Source: Acidobacteriota bacterium (GTDB lineage: Bacteria > Acidobacteriota > Vicinamibacteria > Vicinamibacterales > Fen-181). Taken from it: a stretch of 36,280 nt of DNA. The notes beneath the pieces are model-generated. The model saw nothing but the letters and a program-made list of their open reading frames with translations, was not told the DNA's origin and searched no databases. This document shows, piece by piece, positions 26,926 to 34,745 of this stretch. Location: NCBI GenBank assembly GCA_025363775.1, contig JANYLG010000075.1:1-36280 (forward strand). Direction: 5' to 3'. The stretch's first letter is position 1. Each line of letters begins with the position of its first letter. Both the position numbers and the translations under genes were made by a program.

Positions 26926-28032
26926 ATGGTGACGACCACCCGAGTCTTCAACTTCGCGGCCGGACCTGCCGTCCTGCCGCTTCCCGTGCTCGAAGAGGCG
27001 CAGCGCGACCTGGTGGCGCTGCCCGGCGTGGGGATGTCGGTGCTCGAGATCAGCCACCGGTCGAAGGCGTTCGAGGCGATTATCGGCGAGTGCGAGGCCA
27101 ACATGCGCAAGTTGGCCGGCATTCCCGACAACTATCACGTGCTGTTCCTGCAGGGGGGCGCAACCACCCAGTTCTCGATGGTGCCGATGAACCTGCTGCC
27201 AGCCGGTTCGTGGGCGGACTACATCGTGACCGGCGCCTGGTCGTCCAAGGCGGTCAAGGAAGCGAAGAAGGTCGGCGCCGTCAACGTGGCGTTCGACAAC
27301 AAGGCCGAGAACTACCTCCGGATCCCGAAGAAGGAAGAGCTGAAGCTGACGCCTGGCGCCGCCTACGTGCACATCACGACCAACGAGACGATCCACGGCG
27401 TCGAGTTCCACCAGTTGCCCGACTTCGGCGACGCGACGGTGGTGGCGGACACCTCCTCGCACATGTTCAGCCGCCCGATCGACGTCACGAAGTACGGGTT
27501 GATCTACGCGGGCGCGCAGAAGAACATCGGCCCGGCGGGTGCGACGATCGTCATCGTCCGCGACGACCTGGTGAAGAAGGCCGCCGAGCGGCCGTCGTAC
27601 GCGAACCTCCCGGTCATGCTGCAGTACGGCACGCACGTTCCCGAGAAGTCGCTCTACAACACGCCGCCCTGCTTCACGATTTACACGATCGGGCTGGTGA
27701 TGAAGTGGCTGGTGGCAATCGGCGGCCTCGAGGCGATCGACAAGATCAACGGGCGCAAGGCCGGGAAGCTGTACGCGGAGATCGACCGCACCGGTTTCTA
27801 CCGTGGCCACGCGGCGAAGGACTGCCGCTCGCGGATGAACGTCACCTTCCGGCTGCCGAACGAGGAACTCGAGGCGAAGTTCGTGAAGGAATCGAAGGCG
27901 GCGGGCCTCGACGGCCTGAAGGGCCATCGCTCGGTGGGCGGCCTGCGCGCGTCGATTTATAACGCGTTCCCGGAGGAAGGCGTGGACGTCCTCGTGTCGT
28001 TCATGCAGGCTTTCGAGAAGAAGAACGGATAG
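26926..28032 (+). CDS. serC: Phosphoserine aminotransferase
   Basis: 'VFNFAAGPAVLPLPVLEEAQRDL', 'SVLEISHRSKAFEAIIGECEANMRKL', 'FLQGGATTQFSMVPMNLL', 'IYAGAQKNIGPAGATIVIVRDDL'. Confidence 0.96.
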   Translation: MVTTTRVFNFAAGPAVLPLPVLEEAQRDLVALPGVGMSVLEISHRSKAFEAIIGECEANMRKLAGIPDNYHVLFLQGGATTQFSMVPMNLLPAGSWADYIVTGAWSSKAVKEAKKVGAVNVAFDNKAENYLRIPKKEELKLTPGAAYVHITTNETIHGVEFHQLPDFGDATVVADTSSHMFSRPIDVTKYGLIYAGAQKNIGPAGATIVIVRDDLVKKAAERPSYANLPVMLQYGTHVPEKSLYNTPPCFTIYTIGLVMKWLVAIGGLEAIDKINGRKAGKLYAEIDRTGFYRGHAAKDCRSRMNVTFRLPNEELEAKFVKESKAAGLDGLKGHRSVGGLRASIYNAFPEEGVDVLVSFMQAFEKKNG

Positions 28033-28040
28033 GCCGTCGT

Positions 28041-28068
28041 GCAGGGGCGGCCGGCCGGTCGCCCCTGC
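28041..28068. terminator. Near-perfect palindrome GCAGGGGCGGCCGGCCGGTCGCCCCTGC downstream of serC
   Basis: 9-bp outer arms GCAGGGGCG/CGCCCCTGC perfectly complementary; no T-tract, so terminator role is uncertain; resembles the 8035-8180 repeat units. Confidence 0.5.
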
Positions 28069-28122
28069 GGTGCCACCCATCGCAAGTCGCCACGGCGGCT
28101 GATGGTACTGACCGGATGCAGG

Positions 28123-28140
28123 CCGGGCCTCGAGGCCTGG
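28123..28140. repeat. Palindrome CCGGGCCTCGAGGCCTGG
   Basis: One mismatch across the dyad; related in style to the CGGGCCTTCAGGCCCG elements. Confidence 0.6.
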
Positions 28141-28148
28141 CGAACGAG

Positions 28149-28177
28149 GGCCGCTCGATTCATCTCGGGCGGCCTTT
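28149..28177 (+). terminator. Terminator-like stem GGCCGC-N14-GCGGCC followed by TTT
   Basis: Perfect 6-bp arms and a short T run. Confidence 0.35.
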
Positions 28178-28275
28178 CGCGTGATGCGACGCCGTCGGGG
28201 CCGTGCTCTTGCAGCGCGGCGTCGAGCCCGGCAGAATGGGGGGCCACCCATGTCGGGAATCGGGGGCCAATCGCC

Positions 28276-30153
28276 ATGCCACCACACACAGAGACCGTTC
28301 GCGAACGCGCCGAGCAGTTCCTGAAGGTTGCGGCCGACTTTCACCTGGGGAGCCTCCTCACGGAGTCGTCGCATCCGCGCACGGTCGACTTGAGCGACGT
28401 GGCTCGCGGGAGCGCCGAGGCGGGCCTTGCCGCGCTGTTCGACGTGGACCGCGACGTGGTCGCGAAGTACGTCGCCTGGTCGCAGACCGGGCAGCCCGGA
28501 CAGATGGCTCGGGCCGCTCTCGAGACACTGAGACGAGGGGGGCGCATCTTTTTCACCGGCTGCGGCGCCACCGGGCGACTCAGCATCCAGCTCGATTCCA
28601 TCTGGCGCGCCTTCTGGCAGGACCGGCGGGCGGGCGGGAACGCCGCGCCCTCTCCCGATGCGTGGGAAGACCGCACGCGAAGCGTGATGGCGGGCGGCGA
28701 CTATGCGCTGATCAAATCGGTCGAAGGCTTCGAGGATTTCGCGCCTTTCGGCCGCAAGCAGATTGCAGACATGGGCCTCGTAGCGGGCGACGTGGTCTTC
28801 GCGATTACGGAGGGCGGAGAAACGTCCTTCGTGATCGGCACCGCCTGGCAGGGCGTCGAAACCGGTGCGCGCGTCTTCTTCGTCTACAACAACCCGGACG
28901 ATGTTCTCCGCGACGTGCGGCGCAGCCGCGAGGTGCTGGACGATCCACGCATCGAGAAGATCAACCTGACCTCCGGTCCCATGGCGGTCACGGGCTCGAC
29001 GCGGATGCAGGCGACGAGCATCGAGTTGCTGGCCATGCTGACCGTCCTCGAGGTGGTGCTGCGCGATCTCCTGGGCGCGAAGGGCCGGCTCGGCGCCGGG
29101 GTCGGGAGGGCCGAGGACGTGGTGGCCGAGATGAGGACCGCGATCGAAGAGGTTCACGCCGAACTCTCGAGCTCACGCGTCCTGCAGCCGCTCGCGCGGA
29201 TCGCGGAGACGGAGGAGCGGGTCTACCGCGGCGGCGCACGGACGTCCTACTTTGCTCATTCGCTGGGCATCGACGTGCTCACAGACACGACCGAGCGCAG
29301 CCCCACGTTCTGCACGCCGTCGTTCAGGAAATGGGACGACACCGAGGCGTCCGAGTCGTGGGCCTTCCTCTTCACCCCGGAGGAGACGACCGAGGCGGCG
29401 TGGCCCGCCCTGCTGCGCCGCGCCCCGCAGACCATCGAATGGACCGAGGAGGACCTCCGCGCGCTCCTCGACGACGAGGCGGCGGCCCGGCAGGCGGTAG
29501 TCCTCCGCGATATCGGGCATCGCGACCTGATGCGGTTCCGCATCGGATTGGACGGCCTTGCATACAGGCCGATCCGAAAGGGCGACGCCATCACCCTCGT
29601 CGTGTCCGAGGCCGACTTGCTCCTGCTGGCCGCCCCCGGCGCGACCTTCGCGAGTTGCCTGATGACCGCGTCAGCACGCGGGGCGGACGGGATGCTGATC
29701 GCGGTCGGCCGGCGGGAAGCCATCGACGGCCTGGCCTCGTCGGCCGGGCGCCGGCTGGCCAGCCGGTTCGTGGCATTGACCGTTCCCGACACACCATTCC
29801 TGCTGAATCCGATGACCCGGGTCGGCGTGAAGATGCTGCTGAACGCGCTGTCCACCTGCACGATGGTGCGCCTGGGGCGGGTGCTGGGCAACCGGATGAT
29901 CTGGGTGGTCCCGAGCAACCTGAAGCTGATCGACCGGTCCACGAGGTACGTCCGGGACCTGGCGAAGGTATCGTACGAGCAGGCGTGCCACATGCTGTTC
30001 GAGGTCATCGACTACGTCGAGCCTCGCCGCATCGCGGGAAAGGCCTATCCGCCGCCGGTCGGCGTGGCCACGATGCGCCTGCGCCATCAGATCGGATTGA
30101 AAGAGGCGGAGGCCAGGATTCTCGACGAGCTGTCGATCGCACCCGGCCCCTGA
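28276..30153 (+). CDS. Two-SIS-domain MurQ/glucokinase-regulatory-protein-like protein
   Basis: 625 aa from ATG 28276; 'FFTGCGATGRLSIQLDS', 'MAGGDYALIKSVEGFEDF', 'AVTGSTRMQATSIELLAM'; second half ends with 'LLNALSTCTMVRLGRVLGNRMIWVVPSNLKLIDRS'. Confidence 0.75.
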   Translation: MPPHTETVRERAEQFLKVAADFHLGSLLTESSHPRTVDLSDVARGSAEAGLAALFDVDRDVVAKYVAWSQTGQPGQMARAALETLRRGGRIFFTGCGATGRLSIQLDSIWRAFWQDRRAGGNAAPSPDAWEDRTRSVMAGGDYALIKSVEGFEDFAPFGRKQIADMGLVAGDVVFAITEGGETSFVIGTAWQGVETGARVFFVYNNPDDVLRDVRRSREVLDDPRIEKINLTSGPMAVTGSTRMQATSIELLAMLTVLEVVLRDLLGAKGRLGAGVGRAEDVVAEMRTAIEEVHAELSSSRVLQPLARIAETEERVYRGGARTSYFAHSLGIDVLTDTTERSPTFCTPSFRKWDDTEASESWAFLFTPEETTEAAWPALLRRAPQTIEWTEEDLRALLDDEAAARQAVVLRDIGHRDLMRFRIGLDGLAYRPIRKGDAITLVVSEADLLLLAAPGATFASCLMTASARGADGMLIAVGRREAIDGLASSAGRRLASRFVALTVPDTPFLLNPMTRVGVKMLLNALSTCTMVRLGRVLGNRMIWVVPSNLKLIDRSTRYVRDLAKVSYEQACHMLFEVIDYVEPRRIAGKAYPPPVGVATMRLRHQIGLKEAEARILDELSIAPGP

Positions 30154-30207
30154 ACTGAGAGCTCCCGGAAATCCGTCTGCCGTCGGCTGGCAGCTCCGGG
30201 TTGTCGG

Positions 30208-31551
30208 CTATTTTTTCACGAACTTCTTCACGAACTTCTTCACGAACTGCCCCACCAGCTGTTCCAGGTTCGGCGTGCCGATTTCCTGCAGCTGGTAGGT
30301 CACGCGCACCGTCGGCTTCTTGATCTTGACGATGCGGTTGAGGTCGATTGGCGTGCCGATGACGACGACATCGCATGGCACCTTGTTGATCGTCGCCTCG
30401 AGGTCTTTCACCTGTTCGGTGCCGTAGCCCATCGCGGGCAGCAGCATCCCGATTCCCGGGTACTTCTTGTACGTCTCGGTGATCGACCGCACGGTGTAGG
30501 GCCTCGGGTCCACCAGCTCGCTCGCGCCGTACTTCAGCGCGGCGACCACGCCGGCGCCGATCTTCATCTCGCCGTGCGTGAGCGTCGGCCCGTCCTCGAC
30601 CACCAGCGCCCGCTTGCCGGTCAGCCGCTCCGGGTGGTCGATGAAGATGGGCGATACGGCATCGACCACCACCGCCTTCGCGTTCACCGTCCGGATGTTC
30701 GCCCGCAACTGGTCGACGGCCTTCGGATCGGCGCTGTCGATCTTGTTGATGATGACGATGTCCGCCATGCGGAGGTTGGCCTCGGCCGGGTAGTAGGACA
30801 GCTCGTTGCCGACGCGCAGCGGGTCGGCCACGACGATCGCCAGGTCGGGCTTGTAGAACGGCATGTCGTTGTTGCCGCCGTCCCACAGGATGACGTCCGC
30901 TTCGGCCTGAGCCTGCTCGAGGATGGCGCCGTAGTCCACGCCGGCGTAGATGATGATCCCCTCGACGATGTGCGGCTCGTACTCCTCCATCTCCTCGATG
31001 GTGCACTTGTGCTTCTCGAGGTCGGCCAGGCTCCCGTAGCGCTGCACCTTCTGCTTCTCGAGGTCGCCGTACGGCATCGGGTGGCGGATGGCGGCAACCT
31101 TCAGCCCGTGCTGCTGCAGCAGGTGCGCGACGCGGCGGCTGGTCTGGCTCTTGCCCGCTCCGGTGCGCACGGCGCAAACGGAGATCACCGGCTTCGTGCT
31201 CTGGATCATCGTCGGCTGCGCGCCGAGCAGCTTGAAGTGCGCCCCGGACGCATTGACGATCGAGCTCCGGCTCATCACGTAGTTGTAGCGCACGTCGCTG
31301 TAGGCGAAGACCACCTCTTCGACCTCGTGCTTGCGGATCAGCGATTCGAGCTGCGACTCGGCCACGATCGGGATCCCCTTCGGGTAGAGGCGGCCGGCGA
31401 GCGATGCCGGGTACTTCCGCCCGTCGATGTTCGGGATCTGGGTGGCGGTGAACGCCACGACGTCGTAGCGCTCGTTGTCGCGATAGACGGTGTTGAAATT
31501 GTGGAAGTCGCGCCCGGCGGCTCCCATGATGATGGTCTTGATCCGGTGCAT
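30208..31551 (-). CDS. Cyclic 2,3-diphosphoglycerate synthetase-like P-loop protein
   Basis: 'MHRIKTIIMGAAGRDFHNFNTVYRDNERYDVVAFTATQIPNIDGR', P-loop 'SVCAVRTGAGKSQTSRRVA', 'VILWDGGNNDMPFYKPDLAIVVADPLR', 'VIINKID'. Confidence 0.85.
   Translation of the reverse strand: MHRIKTIIMGAAGRDFHNFNTVYRDNERYDVVAFTATQIPNIDGRKYPASLAGRLYPKGIPIVAESQLESLIRKHEVEEVVFAYSDVRYNYVMSRSSIVNASGAHFKLLGAQPTMIQSTKPVISVCAVRTGAGKSQTSRRVAHLLQQHGLKVAAIRHPMPYGDLEKQKVQRYGSLADLEKHKCTIEEMEEYEPHIVEGIIIYAGVDYGAILEQAQAEADVILWDGGNNDMPFYKPDLAIVVADPLRVGNELSYYPAEANLRMADIVIINKIDSADPKAVDQLRANIRTVNAKAVVVDAVSPIFIDHPERLTGKRALVVEDGPTLTHGEMKIGAGVVAALKYGASELVDPRPYTVRSITETYKKYPGIGMLLPAMGYGTEQVKDLEATINKVPCDVVVIGTPIDLNRIVKIKKPTVRVTYQLQEIGTPNLEQLVGQFVKKFVKKFVKK
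30211..30246 (-). repeat. 3 x 12-bp in-frame tandem repeat encoding FVKKFVKKFVKK at the extreme C-terminus
   Basis: Minus-strand units TTCGTGAAGAAG, TTCGTGAAGAAG, TTCGTGAAAAAA directly before the TAG stop. Confidence 0.95.
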
Positions 31552-31592
31552 GTAGTCCTCGCTGCCTTTGATGATTGATGGAGGGGTGATCC

Positions 31593-32783
31593 CTATTCTT
31601 CAATGACCTTCTTGATCCGCTCGACCGCCCAGTCGATCTCGTCCTTCGTGATGACGAGCGGCGGGGCGAACCTGATGACGTGCTCGTGGGTTTCCTTGCA
31701 GAGGATACCCTCTTCCTTCAGCCTTTCGCAGTAGGGGCGGGCCGCGCCGGTCATCTCGACGCCAATCCACAGCCCGAGGCCGCGCACCTGCTTCAGGCAC
31801 GGGCTCGTGATCTCCTGCAGCCGTCCCAGGAAGTACAGCCCGAGTTCCGCCGACCGCTCCACCATCTTCTCGTCCACCAGCGCCCGCAGGGACGCCCGCG
31901 CGATCGCGCAGGCCAGCGGGTTGCCGCCGAAGGTGCTGCCGTGATCACCCGGCTTGAAGACGCCGAGCACCTCCTTGGACGACAGGACGGCGGACACCGG
32001 GTAGAAGCCGCCTGACAAGGCCTTGCCGATGATCACCATGTCGGGCTCGATGCCCTCGTGCATGTAGGTGAACAGCTTGCCGGTCCGCCCGAGCCCCGAC
32101 TGGATCTCGTCGGCCAGCAACAGCACGTTGTTCCGGCGGCACGCGTCCCAGGCCTCGCGCAGGAAGCCGGCCTGAGGGATGACGATCCCCGCCTCCCCCT
32201 GGATCGGTTCGACGAGGAACGCGCAGGTGTTCGGCGTGATCGCCTCGATCAGCGCCTTCGCGTCGCCGTAGGGGATGATCGTGAAGCCCGGCGTGAACGG
32301 GCCGAAACCGTCGCGGTACTGTGCATCGGTCGAGAAGCTGACGAGGGTGATCGTGCGGCCGTGGAAGTTGTTCGAGCAGGCGATGATGTCCGCCTGGCCG
32401 TCTGGGATGCCCTTGACCGTGTAGCCCCATTTCCGCGCGGCCTTCACCGCGGTCTCGACCGCCTCGGCGCCGGAGTTCATCGGGAGCGCCACCTCGAAGC
32501 CGGTGAGGTCGTGCAGTTCCTTGTAGAGCAGCGGCAATTGGTCGTTGCGGAAGGCGCGCGAGGTCAACGTGACCTTACGCGCCTGGTCCAGCATCGCCTG
32601 CATGATCTTCGGATGGCAGTGTCCCTGGTTCACCGCCGAGTACGCCGCCAGGCAGTCCAGGTACTTCTTGCCATCCACGTCGTAGACCCACACCCCCTCG
32701 GCGCGTTCGATCACGACATCGAGCGGGTGGTAGTTGTGGGCGCCGTACTCGTCCTCGAGTCTGATGTAATCCTGCGTCTGCAT
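31593..32783 (-). CDS. rocD: Ornithine--oxo-acid aminotransferase
   Basis: '[48 protein letters not shown]', '[22 protein letters not shown]', '[46 protein letters not shown]'. Confidence 0.95.
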   Translation of the reverse strand: MQTQDYIRLEDEYGAHNYHPLDVVIERAEGVWVYDVDGKKYLDCLAAYSAVNQGHCHPKIMQAMLDQARKVTLTSRAFRNDQLPLLYKELHDLTGFEVALPMNSGAEAVETAVKAARKWGYTVKGIPDGQADIIACSNNFHGRTITLVSFSTDAQYRDGFGPFTPGFTIIPYGDAKALIEAITPNTCAFLVEPIQGEAGIVIPQAGFLREAWDACRRNNVLLLADEIQSGLGRTGKLFTYMHEGIEPDMVIIGKALSGGFYPVSAVLSSKEVLGVFKPGDHGSTFGGNPLACAIARASLRALVDEKMVERSAELGLYFLGRLQEITSPCLKQVRGLGLWIGVEMTGAARPYCERLKEEGILCKETHEHVIRFAPPLVITKDEIDWAVERIKKVIEE

Positions 32784-32840
32784 CAGTCACTCCTCTCACT
32801 CGATCTCAACCACAAAGGCCACAAAGGACGGCCCCGCTCT

Positions 32841-33752
32841 CTACTGTTCGTCCCACAACATCGTCAGCAGCGCCATGCGGACGTACAGCCCGTTGGTCGC
32901 CTGGCGGAAGTACAGCGCCCGGGGGTCTTCGTCCACCGACTTGTCGATCTCGACCGTCCGCGGCAGCGGGTGCAGGATCAACGCATCCCGCTTCATCGTC
33001 TGGAGCACCGACGCGTTGATCGTGTAGCGGCCATGGCTGCCCAGGTCCGTCAGTCGCTCCGGGCGGATGCGCGTCTGATAGACGACGTCCACTTCGCGAA
33101 GCACCTTCGCCGTATCCTGTTCGAGGGCAAACCAGACGTCGTGCTCGTCGAGGTGCTCGAGGATGTCCGCCTTCATCTGCATCTCGGGCGGGCTGACGAA
33201 ATAGATCTTCACCCGCTCGAACTTGCTGAGCAGGTAGGCGAGCGACCGCGCGGTCCGCCCACGGTCGAGCTCGCCGATGAACGCGATGCTCAGCCCTTCG
33301 ATCGGCCGCTCCCGGAAGATCGTGTAGAGGTCGAGGAGTGCCTGCGTCGGGTGCTGCCCCCCGTTGCCGTCGCCGGCGTTGATCACCGGCACCTTCGACA
33401 CCTGCGCCGCGCGCCTGGCCCCGCCCGCCTGGGTGTGGCGGATGACGATGACGTCCGAGTAGCCGCCGAGGATCCGGATCGTGTCTTCGAGCTGCTCGCC
33501 TTCGACCTCGGACGAGAAGAACCCGGCCTGCTCGGTGGAGAGCACGCGGCCGCCGAGGCGGTACATCGCCGCTTCGAACGAGAACCGGGTCCTGGTGGAC
33601 GGCTGGTAGAACAGCGTCGCCATGATCCGGTTGTGATAGTCGTTGGTGCCGCCACGCGCGGCAATCTTCTCCATCTGTCGCGTGCGGCCGAACAGCTCCA
33701 TCAGGAGCGGCACGGTGAACTGCTGCGACTCGACGACATGCTGTAGCTTCAT
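32841..33752 (-). CDS. Aspartate carbamoyltransferase-like protein
   Basis: 'FYQPSTRTRFSFEAAMYRLGG', 'VINAGDGNGGQHPTQALLDLYTI', 'ELDRGRTARSLAYLL', 'LILHPLPRTVEIDKSVDEDPRALYFRQATNGLYVRMALL'. Confidence 0.87.
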   Translation of the reverse strand: MKLQHVVESQQFTVPLLMELFGRTRQMEKIAARGGTNDYHNRIMATLFYQPSTRTRFSFEAAMYRLGGRVLSTEQAGFFSSEVEGEQLEDTIRILGGYSDVIVIRHTQAGGARRAAQVSKVPVINAGDGNGGQHPTQALLDLYTIFRERPIEGLSIAFIGELDRGRTARSLAYLLSKFERVKIYFVSPPEMQMKADILEHLDEHDVWFALEQDTAKVLREVDVVYQTRIRPERLTDLGSHGRYTINASVLQTMKRDALILHPLPRTVEIDKSVDEDPRALYFRQATNGLYVRMALLTMLWDEQ

Positions 33753-33801
33753 AACAATCCGAAGGATTCGGGAGCCGGGATTCAGGTTCCTCCTGACTCC
33801 A

Positions 33802-34743
33802 CTATTCTCGTACGATGTGTGTGCCCGCCTCGCCGTGCGCGGCCGCGCGGAGGTGCTCGTACGACGTGACGATCACCTCCTGGCCGCCGTTCTTCAGGAA
33901 TCTCAGCGCCGATTCGACCTTGGGCCCCATGTTGCCGGGCGGGAATTGTCCCGCCGCGTAGTGGGCCTGCAGTTCCGACGCGGTCACCCGCGCGAGCGGC
34001 CGTTGCGTCGGCTTGCGGTAGTCCACGTAGACCCGGTCGGCGTCGGTGGAAATGATGAAGCAGTCGACGCCCAAGCGGGTTGCGAGCAGCGCGGAGACGC
34101 GGTCCTTGTCGATGACCGCTTCCACGCCCCTCAGGCCTTCCGGCGTTCGCACGACCGGGATGCCTCCGCCGCCAGCCGCAATGACGAGCACGCCCTGCGC
34201 GAGCAGCGTGCGGATCACCTGTTCCTCGACGACCTCGACCGGCTCGGGCGACGGCACCACGCGGCGGTACCCGCGCGCGGCATCCTCCACAACCTGCCAC
34301 CCGAGCAGGCGAGCCCGCTCCTCGGCGTCGCCCCTCGAGTAGAACGGCCCGATCGGCTTGGTGGGGTGATGCATGGCCGGGTCGTCTGCGCTCACCACCG
34401 CCTGCGTGAGAACCGTGGCCACCCTCACCTGGAGCCGTGCGGCCTGCAGTTCGTTGTAAAGCGATTGCTGGAGGAGATACCCGATTTCCCCCTGCGTGGC
34501 GGCGTCGCAGACGTCCAGCGATTGCCCGTATACCTGGTCGGACGCGCGTTCGGACCGCAGGAGCGCGGCGCCCACCTGCGGCCCGTTCCCGTGCGTGAGC
34601 ACGAGGCTGAAGCCGTCCTGGATCAGGCCGACGACCGCCCGGGCGGTGCGGCGGGTGTTGGCCAGCTGCTCGTCGATTGTGCCCTTCTCGCCGGCACGAA
34701 TGAGCGAGTTGCCGCCGATGGCTATCAGTGCGGTCCGGGACAT
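33802..34743 (-). CDS. arcC: Carbamate kinase
   Basis: 'ALIAIGGNSLI', 'GFSLVLTHGNGPQVG', 'VIAAGGGGIPVV', 'AVIDKDRVSALLATRLGVDCFIISTDADRVYVDY', 'GQFPPGNMGPKVESALRF'; ATG 34743 just after the OTC stop. Confidence 0.95.
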   Translation of the reverse strand: MSRTALIAIGGNSLIRAGEKGTIDEQLANTRRTARAVVGLIQDGFSLVLTHGNGPQVGAALLRSERASDQVYGQSLDVCDAATQGEIGYLLQQSLYNELQAARLQVRVATVLTQAVVSADDPAMHHPTKPIGPFYSRGDAEERARLLGWQVVEDAARGYRRVVPSPEPVEVVEEQVIRTLLAQGVLVIAAGGGGIPVVRTPEGLRGVEAVIDKDRVSALLATRLGVDCFIISTDADRVYVDYRKPTQRPLARVTASELQAHYAAGQFPPGNMGPKVESALRFLKNGGQEVIVTSYEHLRAAAHGEAGTHIVRE

Positions 34744-34745
34744 GT

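Noticed and set aside
26896-29157. 753-aa minus-strand ORF
   Set aside because: Antisense to serC and the GKRP-like gene; low-complexity Arg/His/Asp/Val-rich translation typical of the shadow frame of high-GC genes.
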